Assembly (NCBI RefSeq): GCF_029589055.1
Contig: NZ_JARQZP010000006.1
Coordinates: forward strand, 434,001 to 498,000
Length of the DNA: 64,000 nucleotides
Origin: Vibrio hannami
Lineage (GTDB): Bacteria; Pseudomonadota; Gammaproteobacteria; Enterobacterales; Vibrionaceae
Reading direction: 5' to 3'
The position numbers and the translations under genes were made by a program. The notes beneath the pieces are model-generated. The model saw only the letters and a list, made by a program, of their open reading frames with translations, ran no database searches and was not told where the DNA came from. Positions 28,306-38,166 of the stretch are shown piece after piece (the stretch's first letter is position 1; every line of letters starts with the position of its first letter).

Positions 28306-29073
28306 GTGGAAAGTAAACAGCGAGCGGTGTCCAGGTTGATAGCGCAGGCGGGGCAGATGCTACTGGCTCATGGTGCGGAAAGTACATTGGTTGGCGATAT
28401 TATGCGCCGTATGGGTAAGGCGAGTGGGGCAGAAGAAGTTGAGGTATCTCTTACCGCAAATGCACTTGTTATTACTACCTTTTTTGGCGGTAAATGTATG
28501 ACGACGACCAGGCAGGCTCCGGATCGTGGTATCAATATGCGGGTTATCACTCAGATCCAAAGGATCTGCATCATGATGGAAAAGGGAGTGCTGAACTATT
28601 CACTCGCCCACGAAAAGCTTCAAACCATAAATCCTGACCGTTATAACCGTTGGCTAGTTGTATTTATGATTGGTTTGTCCTGTGCCTCGTTTAGTCGATT
28701 GGCGGGAGGGGATTGGATTATATTCGCTATTACCTTTTTAGCTTCTGCATTGGGAATGATCGTTCGTCAGGAAATTGGTCACCGACATTTCAATCCTCTT
28801 CTAAACTTCGCTGTTACTGCTTTTGTTACTACCGTTATTTCCTCTCAGGCAATGGTCTTTGAGCTTGGTAATCAGCCTTTTATTGCGATGGCTTCTTCTG
28901 TATTAATGCTTGTCCCCGGCTTTCCGCTAATTAACTCTGTCGCCGACGTGGTTAAAGGTTATATCAATATGGGCATAGCGCGATTTGTTATGGCGAGTTT
29001 ACTTACCTTCGCAACCTGTCTGGGTATCGTTGGTGCAATGATGTTCGTTGGCGTATGGGGCTGGGTAGGATGA
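28306..29073 (+). CDS. yjjP: YjjP-like half of a ThrE-family exporter (DUF1212)
   Basis: 255 residues starting with GTG at 28306. The cytosolic N-terminal part (about 1-115; LIAQAGQMLLAHGAESTLVGDIMRRMG, then VSLTANALVITTFF) is the DUF1212 domain. Five or so membrane helices follow, with VLMLVPGFPLINSVADVVKGYINMG as the most conserved stretch. With yjjB it matches the split form of the threonine/serine exporter ThrE family. In E. coli YjjP/YjjB have been linked to succinate export. Substrate here is unknown. The stop overlaps the next start (ATGA). Confidence 0.88.
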   Translation: MESKQRAVSRLIAQAGQMLLAHGAESTLVGDIMRRMGKASGAEEVEVSLTANALVITTFFGGKCMTTTRQAPDRGINMRVITQIQRICIMMEKGVLNYSLAHEKLQTINPDRYNRWLVVFMIGLSCASFSRLAGGDWIIFAITFLASALGMIVRQEIGHRHFNPLLNFAVTAFVTTVISSQAMVFELGNQPFIAMASSVLMLVPGFPLINSVADVVKGYINMGIARFVMASLLTFATCLGIVGAMMFVGVWGWVG

Positions 29074-29537
29074 TGGAAATAATGCTTGGCCTTTTGAATG
29101 ATATGTTTTTTGCGGCTATCCCTGCGGTAGGTTTCGCACTGGTTTTTAATGTTCCGCAAAAAGCACTAAAGTACTGCGCAATTCTAGGGGCGTTGGGGCA
29201 TGGTAGCCGTTATCTGATGATGCAATATGGTATGCCTATTGAGTGGGCAACCTTCATTGCAGCAACTATCGTTGGAATGATTGGTGTAAGGTTATCACAT
29301 AGGTTTCTTGCCCACCCGAAAGTGTTCACTGTCGCGGCTCTGATTCCTATGGTTCCAGGAGTATTTGCATTTAAAGCAATGATTGCGTTGGTAGAGATTA
29401 ACCATATAGGTTTTTCTCCAGAACTACTCGCTGTGCTGATGGAGAACTTTTTAGCAGCGATATTTATCATTGCTGGTTTGGCCGTAGGGTTGGCTATGCC
29501 GGGATTACTGTTTTATCGTCGTAAGCCGGTTGTGTAG
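29070..29537 (+). CDS. yjjB: YjjB-like half of a ThrE-family exporter
   Basis: 155 residues from the ATG at 29070, which overlaps the yjjP stop as ATGA; an in-frame ATG at 29055 would add five residues but has no better ribosome site. Four to five membrane helices cover nearly the whole protein, with RFLAHPKVFTVAALIPMVPGVFAFKAMIAL as the conserved core. It should form the exporter together with YjjP in the inner membrane. Length agrees with E. coli YjjB (157). Confidence 0.87.
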   Translation: MMEIMLGLLNDMFFAAIPAVGFALVFNVPQKALKYCAILGALGHGSRYLMMQYGMPIEWATFIAATIVGMIGVRLSHRFLAHPKVFTVAALIPMVPGVFAFKAMIALVEINHIGFSPELLAVLMENFLAAIFIIAGLAVGLAMPGLLFYRRKPVV

Positions 29538-29578
29538 GGTGCCTGCGTATTTTAGCTCGTTACCACGCTCTAGGCGGA

Positions 29579-29697
29579 CTCGTTCCCACGCTTATGCGTG
29601 GTAATGCATATTGTAGTTAGATGTTTGCGTGTAACTTATAGAAATTAAAGATAATTGTTGGTGAGGTATGCATTCCCACGGGGACCGTGGGAACGAG
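29579..29697. repeat. Palindromic intergenic repeat, family 1, copy B
   Basis: 119 bp between convergent yjjB and folA. The left hairpin is CTCGTTCCCACG...CGTGGTAATGCAT and the right hairpin ATGCATTCCCACGG...CCGTGGGAACGAG, joined by about 60 bp unlike those of copy A. A decayed piece (CTCGTTACCACGCTC, from 29556) just to the left hints at a nested or older copy. The stem arms may also serve as terminator for the flanking convergent genes. Confidence 0.85.
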
Positions 29698-29719
29698 GTG
29701 CTGTATATATCGAAGAGAG

Positions 29720-30253
29720 CTATTCTCTTTCCAGAATAACAAAGTGCATATCAAACTTGTTTTTTTCATCAGCTTGATAATCTTCAGTATGGGTGCACTT
29801 CCAGCCACTATCTCCCCACTCAGGGAATCGGGTGTCGCCATTAATATCGGCTTCAATAAAAGTCAGGTAAAGCTTGTCAGCTTTTGGAAGACAATATTCA
29901 TAAATAGAGCCACCACCAATAATCATTAGCTCTTCGCACTGACCCGCTGCTTCAATAGCGCTTTCAATCGATGTGACAGTTGTTACGCCATCAATTGTTA
30001 AGTGTTCATCACGGCTAACGACAATATTCAGCCTTCCAGGTAGTGGGCGACCAATCGACTCATAGGTTTTTCGTCCCATTACTACAGGCTTACCCATGGT
30101 TTGCTTCTTAAACCAGACAAAGTCAGCTGGCAGGTGCCATGGCATCTGGTTATCTTCGCCTATTACTCTTTTGCTAGTAGTTGAAGGATATGAGTTCTGA
30201 GTTTTGTCTACTTTGCTGCCGTGAGCCATTGCAGCGATCATACTAATTTTCAC
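29720..30253 (-). CDS. folA: Dihydrofolate reductase with a 17-residue N-terminal insertion
   Basis: 177 residues, about 17 more than typical chromosomal DHFR. The first eleven residues (MKISMIAAMAH) and everything from RVIGEDNQMPWHLPADFVWFK onward match the family, including the catalytic aspartate in LPAD (D44), KPVVMGRKTYESIGRPLPGR for NADPH and folate, and ELMIIGGGSIYE. Between them lies GSKVDKTQNSYPSTTSK (residues 12-28), polar and without family counterpart, at the junction of the first strand and the Met20 loop. The frame is intact, and the enzyme should still reduce dihydrofolate. It is the last gene of the lptD-surA-pdxA-rsmA-apaG-apaH string. Confidence 0.95.
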   Translation of the reverse strand: MKISMIAAMAHGSKVDKTQNSYPSTTSKRVIGEDNQMPWHLPADFVWFKKQTMGKPVVMGRKTYESIGRPLPGRLNIVVSRDEHLTIDGVTTVTSIESAIEAAGQCEELMIIGGGSIYEYCLPKADKLYLTFIEADINGDTRFPEWGDSGWKCTHTEDYQADEKNKFDMHFVILERE

Positions 30254-30270
30254 TAAATATAAACCTATTC

Positions 30271-31080
30271 TTAATGACTGATTGCATCCTGATAGAAGTA
30301 CTTTTTATCTTCCCAACGGATCATGGTGAGTTTTCCACCCCAGACACAACCAGTATCCAGGCCAATCACACCATTAAATTCTCCACCATTAAGTGCAGCC
30401 CAGTGCCCAAATAGTACGGTTTTAGGAAGCTTCACGCGACTTTTTACCTTAAACCAGGGAGTAAGATCATCTTCATTTATCTGGTCTGGTGGTTGTTTGC
30501 AGAACATGTCCAGCCGACCGTCAGGATAACAGAAGCGCATTCTGGTAAATGCATTGATTGTGTATATATACCTTTCAATACCTTTTAGGCTTTCGTCCCA
30601 CGAATCAGGCGAGTTAGCGTACATCTCTTCCACCAACCACTGCCAGTGATCGGCTTTTAGAATGTTTTCAACTTCTCTGGCTGCATCTCTGGCCGAGGAT
30701 AAATCCCATTGTGGAGAAATACCGGCGTGACACATAACAAATTCATCATGTTCGGCCATAAGAGGTTGCTGCCTTAACCAATGGAAAAGCTCTTCCCGAT
30801 CCGGTGCTGAAAAAATAGGTAGTGTTTTATCTTTCTTTTTCGCAGGGTGAACCCCTAAAGAAACGGCCAACAGGTGTAAGTCGTGGTTTCCTAAAACGAC
30901 TCTTGCTGAGTCTCCCAGAGATTTTACAAATCGCAGGGTTTCCAGAGATTTAGGCCCCCGGGCAACCAGATCTCCCGCAAGCCATAGAACGTCGTTCTTA
31001 TGATCAAATTCTGATTGAGTGAGTAACTGTTCAAGTTCGTCAAAGCAACCCTGAATATCACCTACAATATAGTTTGCCAC
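30271..31080 (-). CDS. apaH: Symmetrical bis(5'-nucleosyl)-tetraphosphatase ApaH
   Basis: 269 residues. Metallophosphatase motifs are in order: VGDIQGCFDELEQLL (GDxxG), WLAGDLVARGPKS (GDxxxRG), VLGNHDLHLL (GNHD), and a late FGHWAALNG (GH) metal-binding motif. It hydrolyses Ap4A to two ADP and, as known in E. coli, also removes Np4 caps from RNA. It follows apaG after 11 bp in one operon. Confidence 0.97.
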   Translation of the reverse strand: MANYIVGDIQGCFDELEQLLTQSEFDHKNDVLWLAGDLVARGPKSLETLRFVKSLGDSARVVLGNHDLHLLAVSLGVHPAKKKDKTLPIFSAPDREELFHWLRQQPLMAEHDEFVMCHAGISPQWDLSSARDAAREVENILKADHWQWLVEEMYANSPDSWDESLKGIERYIYTINAFTRMRFCYPDGRLDMFCKQPPDQINEDDLTPWFKVKSRVKLPKTVLFGHWAALNGGEFNGVIGLDTGCVWGGKLTMIRWEDKKYFYQDAISH

Positions 31081-31091
31081 TGGTTTTTCCG

Positions 31092-31472
31092 TTAATTCAG
31101 GATATTTGGAACAGCAAGTCTGAAAGGCTCTATTTCCACGATGAACTCTTGCTGGTTTTCATCAAGCATAATATATTGCCCTTGCATAACCCCTACAGGA
31201 GTTTCTATTGCAGTGCCACTTGTATAGGTATATTCATCGTTGCCCTGGATAAAGGGCTGCTCGCCAACTACGCCATCACCTTCAACGGTTAATTGCTTAC
31301 CATTGGAGTCTGTGATTAGCCAGCGTCGGCCTTTCAGCTGTACGGTTTGATTGCTCAGGTTCTTAACTGTAATTACATACGCAAATACATAGCGTTTCAG
31401 ATCCGGTTGAGATTGTTCGGCAATGTATTTGGTATGCACCTGACATTTGATACAAGGTTGTGAGACGTCCAT
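31092..31472 (-). CDS. apaG: ApaG (DUF525) protein
   Basis: 126 residues forming a single fibronectin-like beta domain. Signatures are [32 protein letters not shown] and [34 protein letters not shown]. Its biochemical role is not settled; it has been linked to metal homeostasis. It sits between rsmA and apaH exactly as in E. coli. Confidence 0.96.
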   Translation of the reverse strand: MDVSQPCIKCQVHTKYIAEQSQPDLKRYVFAYVITVKNLSNQTVQLKGRRWLITDSNGKQLTVEGDGVVGEQPFIQGNDEYTYTSGTAIETPVGVMQGQYIMLDENQQEFIVEIEPFRLAVPNILN

Positions 31473-31496
31473 GCTTACCTCAATATCAGCATTAGC

Positions 31497-32300
31497 TTAG
31501 TGGTTTTTGTCCAGCCAGTTAGCCATATCTACAAACTGCTTAAGGGTTAGATTTTCCGGTCTCATTCCCGGATTGATATCTAACTCTTCAAGAATCTCTG
31601 AGCTTAGCAGGCTCTTATAGCAGTTACGAACAGTTTTTCTACGCTGGTTAAAGCCTTCACGACATACTCTGTCCAGCCACTTCAGGCTTGTAGTTGGATA
31701 AGGAATCTCTTCATAAGGGACTAGCCTTACCACTGCTGAATCTACTTTTGGTGGTGGAACAAAAGCGGTCGGTGGCACTTCAAGAACAGGAACAACTTTA
31801 CAGAAGTATTGAGCCATAACGGTCAGACGACCATAAGCTTTCGTTCCCGGGCCAGCAGCCAGTCGGTTAACAACCTCTTTTTGCAGCATAAAGTGCATGT
31901 CCTGAACGTCCTTGTGGAACTCAAACAGGTGGAACATCAGAGGTGTTGATATGTTGTACGGCAGGTTACCAAATATGCGTAGCTTGTTGTTTGGCTTTAC
32001 TAGTTGGGTAAAGTCAAAACGCATCGCATCGCCTTCATGAATAGTTAGCTTGTCAGCTAGCTCTGGGTGGTTCCTTAAACGTTCAGCCAGATCGCGGTCG
32101 AGTTCTATAACGGTAAATTTATCGGTCTCTCTGCCTACAGGCTCTGTTAGTGCGCCCAGGCCTGGACCAATCTCGACCAGGTTTTGCCCCGGACGTGGAT
32201 TTATTGCAGACACAATGCCGTCAATAATATATGGGTCGTTCAGGAAGTTCTGACCAAAACGTTTACGCGCTTTGTGCCCTAAGTGGACATCATTTCTCAT
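31497..32300 (-). CDS. rsmA: 16S rRNA dimethyladenosine transferase RsmA (KsgA)
   Basis: 267 residues. [18 protein letters not shown] begins the protein, the SAM-binding loop is [13 protein letters not shown], and the catalytic motif IV is [12 protein letters not shown]. The C-terminal domain has [16 protein letters not shown]. It dimethylates A1518 and A1519 of 16S rRNA late in small-subunit assembly. Its start overlaps the end of pdxA by 11 bp, consistent with coupled translation. Confidence 0.97.
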   Translation of the reverse strand: MRNDVHLGHKARKRFGQNFLNDPYIIDGIVSAINPRPGQNLVEIGPGLGALTEPVGRETDKFTVIELDRDLAERLRNHPELADKLTIHEGDAMRFDFTQLVKPNNKLRIFGNLPYNISTPLMFHLFEFHKDVQDMHFMLQKEVVNRLAAGPGTKAYGRLTVMAQYFCKVVPVLEVPPTAFVPPPKVDSAVVRLVPYEEIPYPTTSLKWLDRVCREGFNQRRKTVRNCYKSLLSSEILEELDINPGMRPENLTLKQFVDMANWLDKNH

Positions 32301-33291
32301 CTTTATTCTCTACTAATTCGATTGCGTATCGCAAAGCTGTCTGGAAACTTCCTGTATCTGCTATTCCTTTCCCTGCCAAATCAAGGGCGGTTCCGTGATC
32401 GACAGATGTTCGGATAAATGGCAAGCCCAGCGTAATATTTACTGAGCGACCAAATCCTTTGTACTTCAATACTGGCAATACCTGATCGTGGTACATACCA
32501 AGGACAGCATCAGCGTCTTCTAAATACTTTTCGTTAAAAATGGTATCTGCTGGCAATGGGCCAATCAGATTCATTCCATCATTTTGCTTTAGTTTTTCAA
32601 GCGTCGGAGTGATGGTATCTATCTCTTCGTTACCAAGACAGCCGTCTTCTCCGGCATGTGGATTCAAACCACATACATATATATTAGGCGCATTTATCGC
32701 GAACTTGGTGACTAAATCATGATGAAGGATGCGGATTATACTCTCTAGTCGCTCTTCTGTAACGGCTTTTGATACATCAGCCAGAGGAATATGAGTCGTA
32801 ACCAGAGCGGTCCTTAGTCCTTCTGTTGCTAGCATCATCACTACCAGCGGGGTATCTGATTTTTCTGCAAAGAACTCTGTATGCCCGCTAAATGTAACTC
32901 CGGCTCGGTTGATAACGCCTTTATGGACCGGTCCGGTTACTACTGCATCAAACTCGTTGTTCATACAGCCGATAGTTGCACGCTCTAGTGTATTAAGAAC
33001 ATAGTGGCCATTTTTTTCGTTTAGCTGGCCAGCGATAACCTCTTCCTGAACAGGTATATGATCAACTATTAGGGTTCCGGCTTTTTGAGCTGCTGGAATA
33101 GCTTGAGCATCATAGTCAATCAGGGTTACTTCGATTCCCAAAAGAGATGCTCTTTGCTTAAGCACCTGTTTATCGGCACATACGACAATTTCGTGTGTCC
33201 AGTCGTGCTGAGACAGTGCCAGTACCAGGTCTGGCCCCACGCCAGATGGCTCACCAGCAGTAACGATAATTCGCTTAATTGCCTGTGCCAT
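32290..33291 (-). CDS. pdxA: 4-hydroxythreonine-4-phosphate dehydrogenase PdxA
   Basis: About 333 residues from the ATG at 33291 ([22 protein letters not shown]), preceded by GGCGGAAG; an ATG 12 bp upstream is also possible. Family motifs are [26 protein letters not shown] with a metal-binding histidine, [13 protein letters not shown] and [18 protein letters not shown]. It oxidises 4-phosphohydroxy-L-threonine in vitamin B6 synthesis. The start lies inside the last codons of surA, so the two are coupled. Confidence 0.95.
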   Translation of the reverse strand: MAQAIKRIIVTAGEPSGVGPDLVLALSQHDWTHEIVVCADKQVLKQRASLLGIEVTLIDYDAQAIPAAQKAGTLIVDHIPVQEEVIAGQLNEKNGHYVLNTLERATIGCMNNEFDAVVTGPVHKGVINRAGVTFSGHTEFFAEKSDTPLVVMMLATEGLRTALVTTHIPLADVSKAVTEERLESIIRILHHDLVTKFAINAPNIYVCGLNPHAGEDGCLGNEEIDTITPTLEKLKQNDGMNLIGPLPADTIFNEKYLEDADAVLGMYHDQVLPVLKYKGFGRSVNITLGLPFIRTSVDHGTALDLAGKGIADTGSFQTALRYAIELVENKDEK

Positions 33292-34582
33292 CTTCCGCCT
33301 CATCCTGATCTAGAGTTTCAACAAAAGCACTGGCTCTGATTTCCTGAATCCATGCCGTTGCTTCTTCGTTGAACTTGCGGTTAAACAGAATGCGATATGC
33401 ACGATTGTTTAGAGCGGAATCAGTTCGGTCTACCTGTCTTTTATCCATTACTTCAACGATATGCCAGCCGTGTACTGTTTTGAACGGCTGACTGATCTGC
33501 CCAACAGGAAGAGTCTCTACCTGATGTTTAAATTCAGGAACATAGATATCCGGAGTTTGAAAACCTAGCTCACCATTCTGAGCTGCAGAGCCCGGATCCT
33601 GACTATGTTGAGCAGCAAGCTCGCCAAATGTCGCCTCACCGTCATTTATCTGTTTGATGTAGTCATTTAGAAGTTTCTGTGCACCGTCATCACTCATTAT
33701 TACAGAGGTTTTGATTAGAATATGTCGGGCATTTACTTCGGTTACTGCTACTGTTTCCAGGCCTTTAACGTCTGCAATTTTCAGAATGTGGAAACCAACG
33801 CCACTTCGGAATGGGCCAATGATGGCTCCTTTACCCTGAGTGGTGATCTGGTCGGCGAATACGGTTGGCATTTCTTCTTTTCGCATCCAACCCCAATTAC
33901 CACCCTCTAGTGCCTTAGGACCTTTGGAGTAGGTGTATGCCATAGTGCTGAAATCTTCGCCAGCATTTAGCTTTTCAACTAATTCTTTTGCCTGTTTCTC
34001 TAGCTCTTTTTTATCAACGCTATCGTCGAATCTTAGCTGGATATGCTGAATGTTGTATTGAACTGATGCATTACTCTCTTCTGATAGGTTTTTCGCTAGG
34101 TTCTCTACTTCTGCAGGTAGAATGTTAATTCGTCTTCTTACCAAAGCGTTGCGAGCTTCAGATATTTTTATCTCTTGCCTGATTTGCTCGCGGAACTCTT
34201 CATAGCGGATACCTTCAGCTTCAAGAGACTCTCTAAGCTGGTCTACGGTTTTCCCCTGCTCCTGAGCAATATCTGTAATAGCCAGATTTAAACGGTTATC
34301 GTCTATACGAACACCGAGACGATCAGCCTCTTGTAGCTGAATTTTGTCGTTGACTAACTTCTCAATCACTTGCTCGTGCAACACATCTTGTTCCGGTAAT
34401 GGTTGATTAGATGCTTTGGCATTTGCCTGCAGGGTTTTTAGGGTGTTGTCTATATCACTCTGAAGGATTACGCCGTCGTTAACCACAACGACAACGCGAT
34501 CCAGTTCAACAGGTTGAGCGCTTGCTTGGAACGCAGAAGTAACCAATGCAAGGCTAAAAAGTAGGTGTTTCCACATTTTCAT
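33275..34582 (-). CDS. surA: Periplasmic peptidyl-prolyl isomerase and chaperone SurA
   Basis: 435 residues. The signal peptide is [22 protein letters not shown]. The N-terminal chaperone domain (about 23-170; [21 protein letters not shown]) is followed by two parvulin domains (about 175-275 and 285-385; for example [22 protein letters not shown] and [24 protein letters not shown]) and a C-terminal helix with the odd end DEAEDGTGN. It escorts unfolded outer-membrane proteins, including LptD encoded directly upstream, to the BAM complex. Confidence 0.97.
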   Translation of the reverse strand: MKMWKHLLFSLALVTSAFQASAQPVELDRVVVVVNDGVILQSDIDNTLKTLQANAKASNQPLPEQDVLHEQVIEKLVNDKIQLQEADRLGVRIDDNRLNLAITDIAQEQGKTVDQLRESLEAEGIRYEEFREQIRQEIKISEARNALVRRRINILPAEVENLAKNLSEESNASVQYNIQHIQLRFDDSVDKKELEKQAKELVEKLNAGEDFSTMAYTYSKGPKALEGGNWGWMRKEEMPTVFADQITTQGKGAIIGPFRSGVGFHILKIADVKGLETVAVTEVNARHILIKTSVIMSDDGAQKLLNDYIKQINDGEATFGELAAQHSQDPGSAAQNGELGFQTPDIYVPEFKHQVETLPVGQISQPFKTVHGWHIVEVMDKRQVDRTDSALNNRAYRILFNRKFNEEATAWIQEIRASAFVETLDQDEAEDGTGN

Positions 34583-34667
34583 TCAATATTTCCAATCCAC
34601 CGGATGACGCTAACTTGCCAATCATCCGTAATAACTTACTTGTTTAGATAAATACGTATTTAGGTAA

Positions 34668-37037
34668 TTAGTTGTTTAGATAAAATGGTCGGCCATAACC
34701 TAAAGAGCTTCCAGCGCTATCAATCTCCGCTAACCCAGAACCTGCGCCAATAGTGGTACCAAATCCTGTTATACCAAAGTTCACGCTAAACTTCTGGTCG
34801 TAGGTGACTTCAGAGCCGTCATTCCCTACACCGTCAGACCAGTTTTCTAACTGGTCACTATAGGTAAAGCTGATATACCAGCAGTCACTGGTGTAATTTA
34901 GCCTTGCTAGCCACTCCAGGTGTACGTCTTCAGTTAAGTCATAAAAGTACTGGCCATATAGATTCCATTTACGCCCTAGCTTGTAGCTTGAAATGAAACC
35001 AAGCTGAGAAATACCATCTCGTGTGTACGTGTTGCTATCGTCAATATAGTCTGAAGCGTTACTGTTTATATAATCGATACTTACATAACGATAATTAAGC
35101 TGAGTAAAACCCGCATCATATTTGTACTCTACGGTACTGTTAGCTAACTGAAACTCATCTGAACTAATATCGTACTGAATGCCACCGTGATAATAGTAGG
35201 TGTCATCGTAGTTAAAGTCGGTCTCTACGGCCCATGCTGAATACGTTGAGTCGTCACTATTACTATTCGAATTATCCAGATCATGTGAATTGAAATAGAC
35301 TATCTGACCAAATGAGATATTCATTCGCTCACGGTACTCATCATCATAAAATCGGGATGTTGCACCGTAGCTTAACTGGTTTGCAGGAGCTATATAGTCT
35401 ACGCTACTATAGCTTTGATCTCGGAACAGGCCATAGTAGTCTAGCTGCAGTCTGGTTGTATCGTAGCCAGAGTAGATATTTGACTGATCTGTTTTGGGTA
35501 CATACAAATACTGTACCTGAGGTTCCAGTGTTTGAGTATAGGCACCAATAAACTCAGTTTCTCGCTCCAGATAAAGGTCACCGTGCAGTCTTACTTTAGG
35601 GAGTGCTCGCGAAACTTCTTTTTCAAGGTTTTCATTTCCCTCTTCTGCAAGAATAGTGTTATCTAACTCTTGCTGATAATAGGCATACATCAGCTTTGCT
35701 TCGGTGGTAAAACTACCCCAGGTAGCGGCTAACGGCAATTTCAATCCAGGCTCGACATATAGACGAGTCGCTGAAGGGGCTGTCGTTGAATCTGTTTCAA
35801 ACCGACTTACATGGCTAACTAAGTTGAAGTCCAGTGCGTTATAGAAGGCTGGTGCATAGTAGTTAAATGCAAGTTGTGGCATCAGGCGGTATGGAGTAGA
35901 ACCTTCAGTCAGAACCTGAAAATCCCTTATCTTTAAAGTACTATCCCATGCTTGAGTTCGATAAGCTACTTCGCCGGATTGTAATAACTGCCCATCTTCG
36001 CGACTACCAATACTAGAATCCAGGTCGGTGAAATAGGCAATATCACTCACTTGTGAATAGTCGGCATCCAGTTTCCAGTTTTCTTGAATGATAGCTGAAT
36101 GGCTCCAGTTAACTCCCCATCGCTCTCCGTAGCTAGGGTATAACTGGTCTTCAGGAAGATATTCCAAGTTAATGTTGCCTTGCCCTAGGTCGGTTAGGTA
36201 CCTGAACTCTGAATCCAGCTGTGTCCCTCTTTTTTCCATATAGTTAAAAGTGGTTTCCAGGTCATAGTTTGGTGCAAGGTTCCAGTAAACAGGAACTTCC
36301 ACACCAAAACCATTTTTGGAATCGAGAGATATGCTTGGGTATAGGAACCCCGTTTTTCTGGTATCGCCAATAGGAACAGTCAGATAGGGGAGATAAAACA
36401 CAGGAACGTTAACGATTTCTACCCTAGGATGGTAAAGCGTCGCTTCTTCATCGTCTTGATCGATTTTTATGTCTGCGGCTCTTAAGCGCCATGCGTCGTT
36501 ACCTTCAGGGCAAGAAGTCAGCGAGCCATCTTCCAACTCGAAGTAACGTGCTCCGGATTTATTGATTATCTTAGCATCACCACGGCCAGCTTCACACAGG
36601 AACTCGTAATCAGTATCTTCTAGCGTTGCATTATCGGTATTCAGATAGGTGGTTGCTTTTTTTGATATGGTTTTAATCTGGCCATCCGCATAGACAACGT
36701 TACCTTCAGCAACCACAACATTTTCTTGTTGGTGATAATCTACTTTGTCAGCGGTAATACGCTTATTGCCCTGGGTAACAACTACATCTCCCTGATAAGT
36801 TGCTTTTCCACCGTTAACGCCTTCCAGAGTGTCTGCCTCAACGTGAACTGGCAATTCACCTTGTTCTTTATTGGATTGTTCTGATATCAGGCATTGATCT
36901 GGTGAGGGCATTTCCTGCACACTAGTACCTTCGGTTGTATCGGTACTGGTACTTTCAGTAGTTTCGGCAAATGCTGTTGGCAAAAATAGCGCAGCGTAGA
37001 TCGATGTAGCTAATAAAGTGCGTGGGTAATGTGACAT
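34668..37037 (-). CDS. lptD: LPS-assembly outer-membrane protein LptD
   Basis: 789 residues with a signal peptide ending AFA. The N-terminal jellyroll (about 55-210; LPVHVEADTLEGVNGGKATYQGDVVVTQG) receives LPS from LptA, and the rest is a large barrel (GFLYPSISLDSKNGFGVEVPVYWNLAPNYDLE and many aromatic strands). Cysteines occur near the N-terminus (about C48) and around residue 150-180, and one lies near the C-terminus (DCWYISFTY), in line with the interdomain disulphides of the family. With LptE it inserts LPS into the outer leaflet. A sigma-E-like promoter lies upstream. Confidence 0.96.
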   Translation of the reverse strand: MSHYPRTLLATSIYAALFLPTAFAETTESTSTDTTEGTSVQEMPSPDQCLISEQSNKEQGELPVHVEADTLEGVNGGKATYQGDVVVTQGNKRITADKVDYHQQENVVVAEGNVVYADGQIKTISKKATTYLNTDNATLEDTDYEFLCEAGRGDAKIINKSGARYFELEDGSLTSCPEGNDAWRLRAADIKIDQDDEEATLYHPRVEIVNVPVFYLPYLTVPIGDTRKTGFLYPSISLDSKNGFGVEVPVYWNLAPNYDLETTFNYMEKRGTQLDSEFRYLTDLGQGNINLEYLPEDQLYPSYGERWGVNWSHSAIIQENWKLDADYSQVSDIAYFTDLDSSIGSREDGQLLQSGEVAYRTQAWDSTLKIRDFQVLTEGSTPYRLMPQLAFNYYAPAFYNALDFNLVSHVSRFETDSTTAPSATRLYVEPGLKLPLAATWGSFTTEAKLMYAYYQQELDNTILAEEGNENLEKEVSRALPKVRLHGDLYLERETEFIGAYTQTLEPQVQYLYVPKTDQSNIYSGYDTTRLQLDYYGLFRDQSYSSVDYIAPANQLSYGATSRFYDDEYRERMNISFGQIVYFNSHDLDNSNSNSDDSTYSAWAVETDFNYDDTYYYHGGIQYDISSDEFQLANSTVEYKYDAGFTQLNYRYVSIDYINSNASDYIDDSNTYTRDGISQLGFISSYKLGRKWNLYGQYFYDLTEDVHLEWLARLNYTSDCWYISFTYSDQLENWSDGVGNDGSEVTYDQKFSVNFGITGFGTTIGAGSGLAEIDSAGSSLGYGRPFYLNN

Positions 37038-37081
37038 CGAGATTTACTATCCTTGGTAACTTTATTTTTTTCGGCTAACTT

Positions 37082-37109
37082 ATTGACCGAATTTCGAATA
37101 AAACGTTCC
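37082..37109 (-). promoter_or_regulatory. Sigma-E-like promoter of lptD
   Basis: On the minus strand GGAAC (37105-37109) is followed after 18 nt by TCAAT (37082-37086). That agrees with the sigma-E pattern GGAACTT-N16-TCnnA. In E. coli the lptD-surA operon is under sigma-E control, so this is expected biology. The likely start site is near 37075, giving a leader of about 35-40 nt. Confidence 0.65.
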
Positions 37110-37168
37110 CTATCATAAAGGAATTACGCTTTAGTACATAATTAAAATCGGCATTGAGAGCACAAATA

Positions 37169-38023
37169 ATGTATGTCTTCGGCAAGATATTAGGTATTTT
37201 TTTCGGTTTTCTGTTTGGTGGCCCTTTTGGTGCACTGTTTGGGTTATTCCTAGGGCACCAGTTTGATAAGGCTAGGCGCCTGAGCCAGGCGGGCTTCAGG
37301 GCAAGCAGTGCTTTTTCGGGTGGACCGAGTCAGGCTGAGCGTCAGGCTGAATTTTTTAAGGCCGGATTTGCAGTAATGGGTCACGTTGCCAAGGCAAAGG
37401 GGCAGGTGACTAAACAAGAAATTCAGTTAGCCTCTACGATGATGGATCGTATGCGCTTGCACGGTGAACAGAGAAAAGCCGCTCAGGATGCATTCCGGGA
37501 AGGAAAATCACCTGATTTTCCTCTTGAGTCTGTTTTAGACGCCGTGCGTATCTCTTCAGCAGGCCGACATGATCTGCTGCAGTTTTTCTTAGAGCTTCAG
37601 ATTTCGGCGGCATTTGCTGATGGTGAGCTCCACCCAGCTGAGAGAAGCATGTTACATACCATTGCTCAGGGGTTGGGCTTCTCATCTCAGCAATTAGAGC
37701 AAAGATTGCGTATGCAGGAAGCAGCGTTCCGTTTCCAGCAAGGTGGTGGTTTTGGTGGTGCTGGTGGACAGCAGAGCCATGGTGGTTGGCACCAGGCGAA
37801 CCAACGAGACCATCTTGCAGATGCCTATAAAGTGCTTGGCGTAGAAGAGAGTGCAGATAGCAAAGAAGTGAAAAAAGCGTATCGCAAACTAATGAATGAG
37901 CACCATCCTGATAAGCTGATGGCAAAAGGCTTGCCACCGGAAATGATGGAAGTTGCAAAAGAAAAAGCTCAGGAAATTCAGTCTGCTTACGATCTAATCA
38001 AGAAAGAGAAAGGTTTTAAGTAG
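37169..38023 (+). CDS. djlA: DnaJ-like membrane protein DjlA
   Basis: About 284 residues from the ATG at 37169; an ATG-less extension upstream is unlikely given E. coli DjlA, which begins at this point. A single glycine-rich N-terminal membrane helix (FGKILGIFFGFLFGGPFGALFGLFLG) is followed by a TerB-like domain (about 50-190), a glycine/glutamine linker (GGGFGGAGGQQSHGG) and a C-terminal J domain (AYKVLGVEESADSKEVKKAYRKLMNEHHPDKL) with the HPD motif. It is an inner-membrane DnaK co-chaperone. It diverges from lptD, as in E. coli. Confidence 0.95.
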   Translation: MYVFGKILGIFFGFLFGGPFGALFGLFLGHQFDKARRLSQAGFRASSAFSGGPSQAERQAEFFKAGFAVMGHVAKAKGQVTKQEIQLASTMMDRMRLHGEQRKAAQDAFREGKSPDFPLESVLDAVRISSAGRHDLLQFFLELQISAAFADGELHPAERSMLHTIAQGLGFSSQQLEQRLRMQEAAFRFQQGGGFGGAGGQQSHGGWHQANQRDHLADAYKVLGVEESADSKEVKKAYRKLMNEHHPDKLMAKGLPPEMMEVAKEKAQEIQSAYDLIKKEKGFK

Positions 38024-38061
38024 ACTATAACTCTCCAACCGTCATTCCTAAACTCACCTAT

Positions 38062-38153
38062 CGTCATTCCCGCGGAGGCGGGAATCTAATTTAACTATGA
38101 CAGTAATAATAAATAGATCCCTGCTTTCGCAGGCGCGCGGCTAGCGGGATGAC
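38062..38153. repeat. Palindromic intergenic repeat, family 2, copy A
   Basis: 92 bp between convergent djlA and the DUF547 gene. The left hairpin is GTCATTCCCGCGGAGGCGGGAATC and the right part GATCCCTGCTTTCGCAGG, interrupted before GCGGGATGAC by a short GC-rich insertion (about 38131-38144). The outer ends GTCATTCC and GGGATGAC are inverted. The same plan is at 41155-41231. Confidence 0.82.
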
Positions 38154-38166
38154 AGGGTTTATGGGT

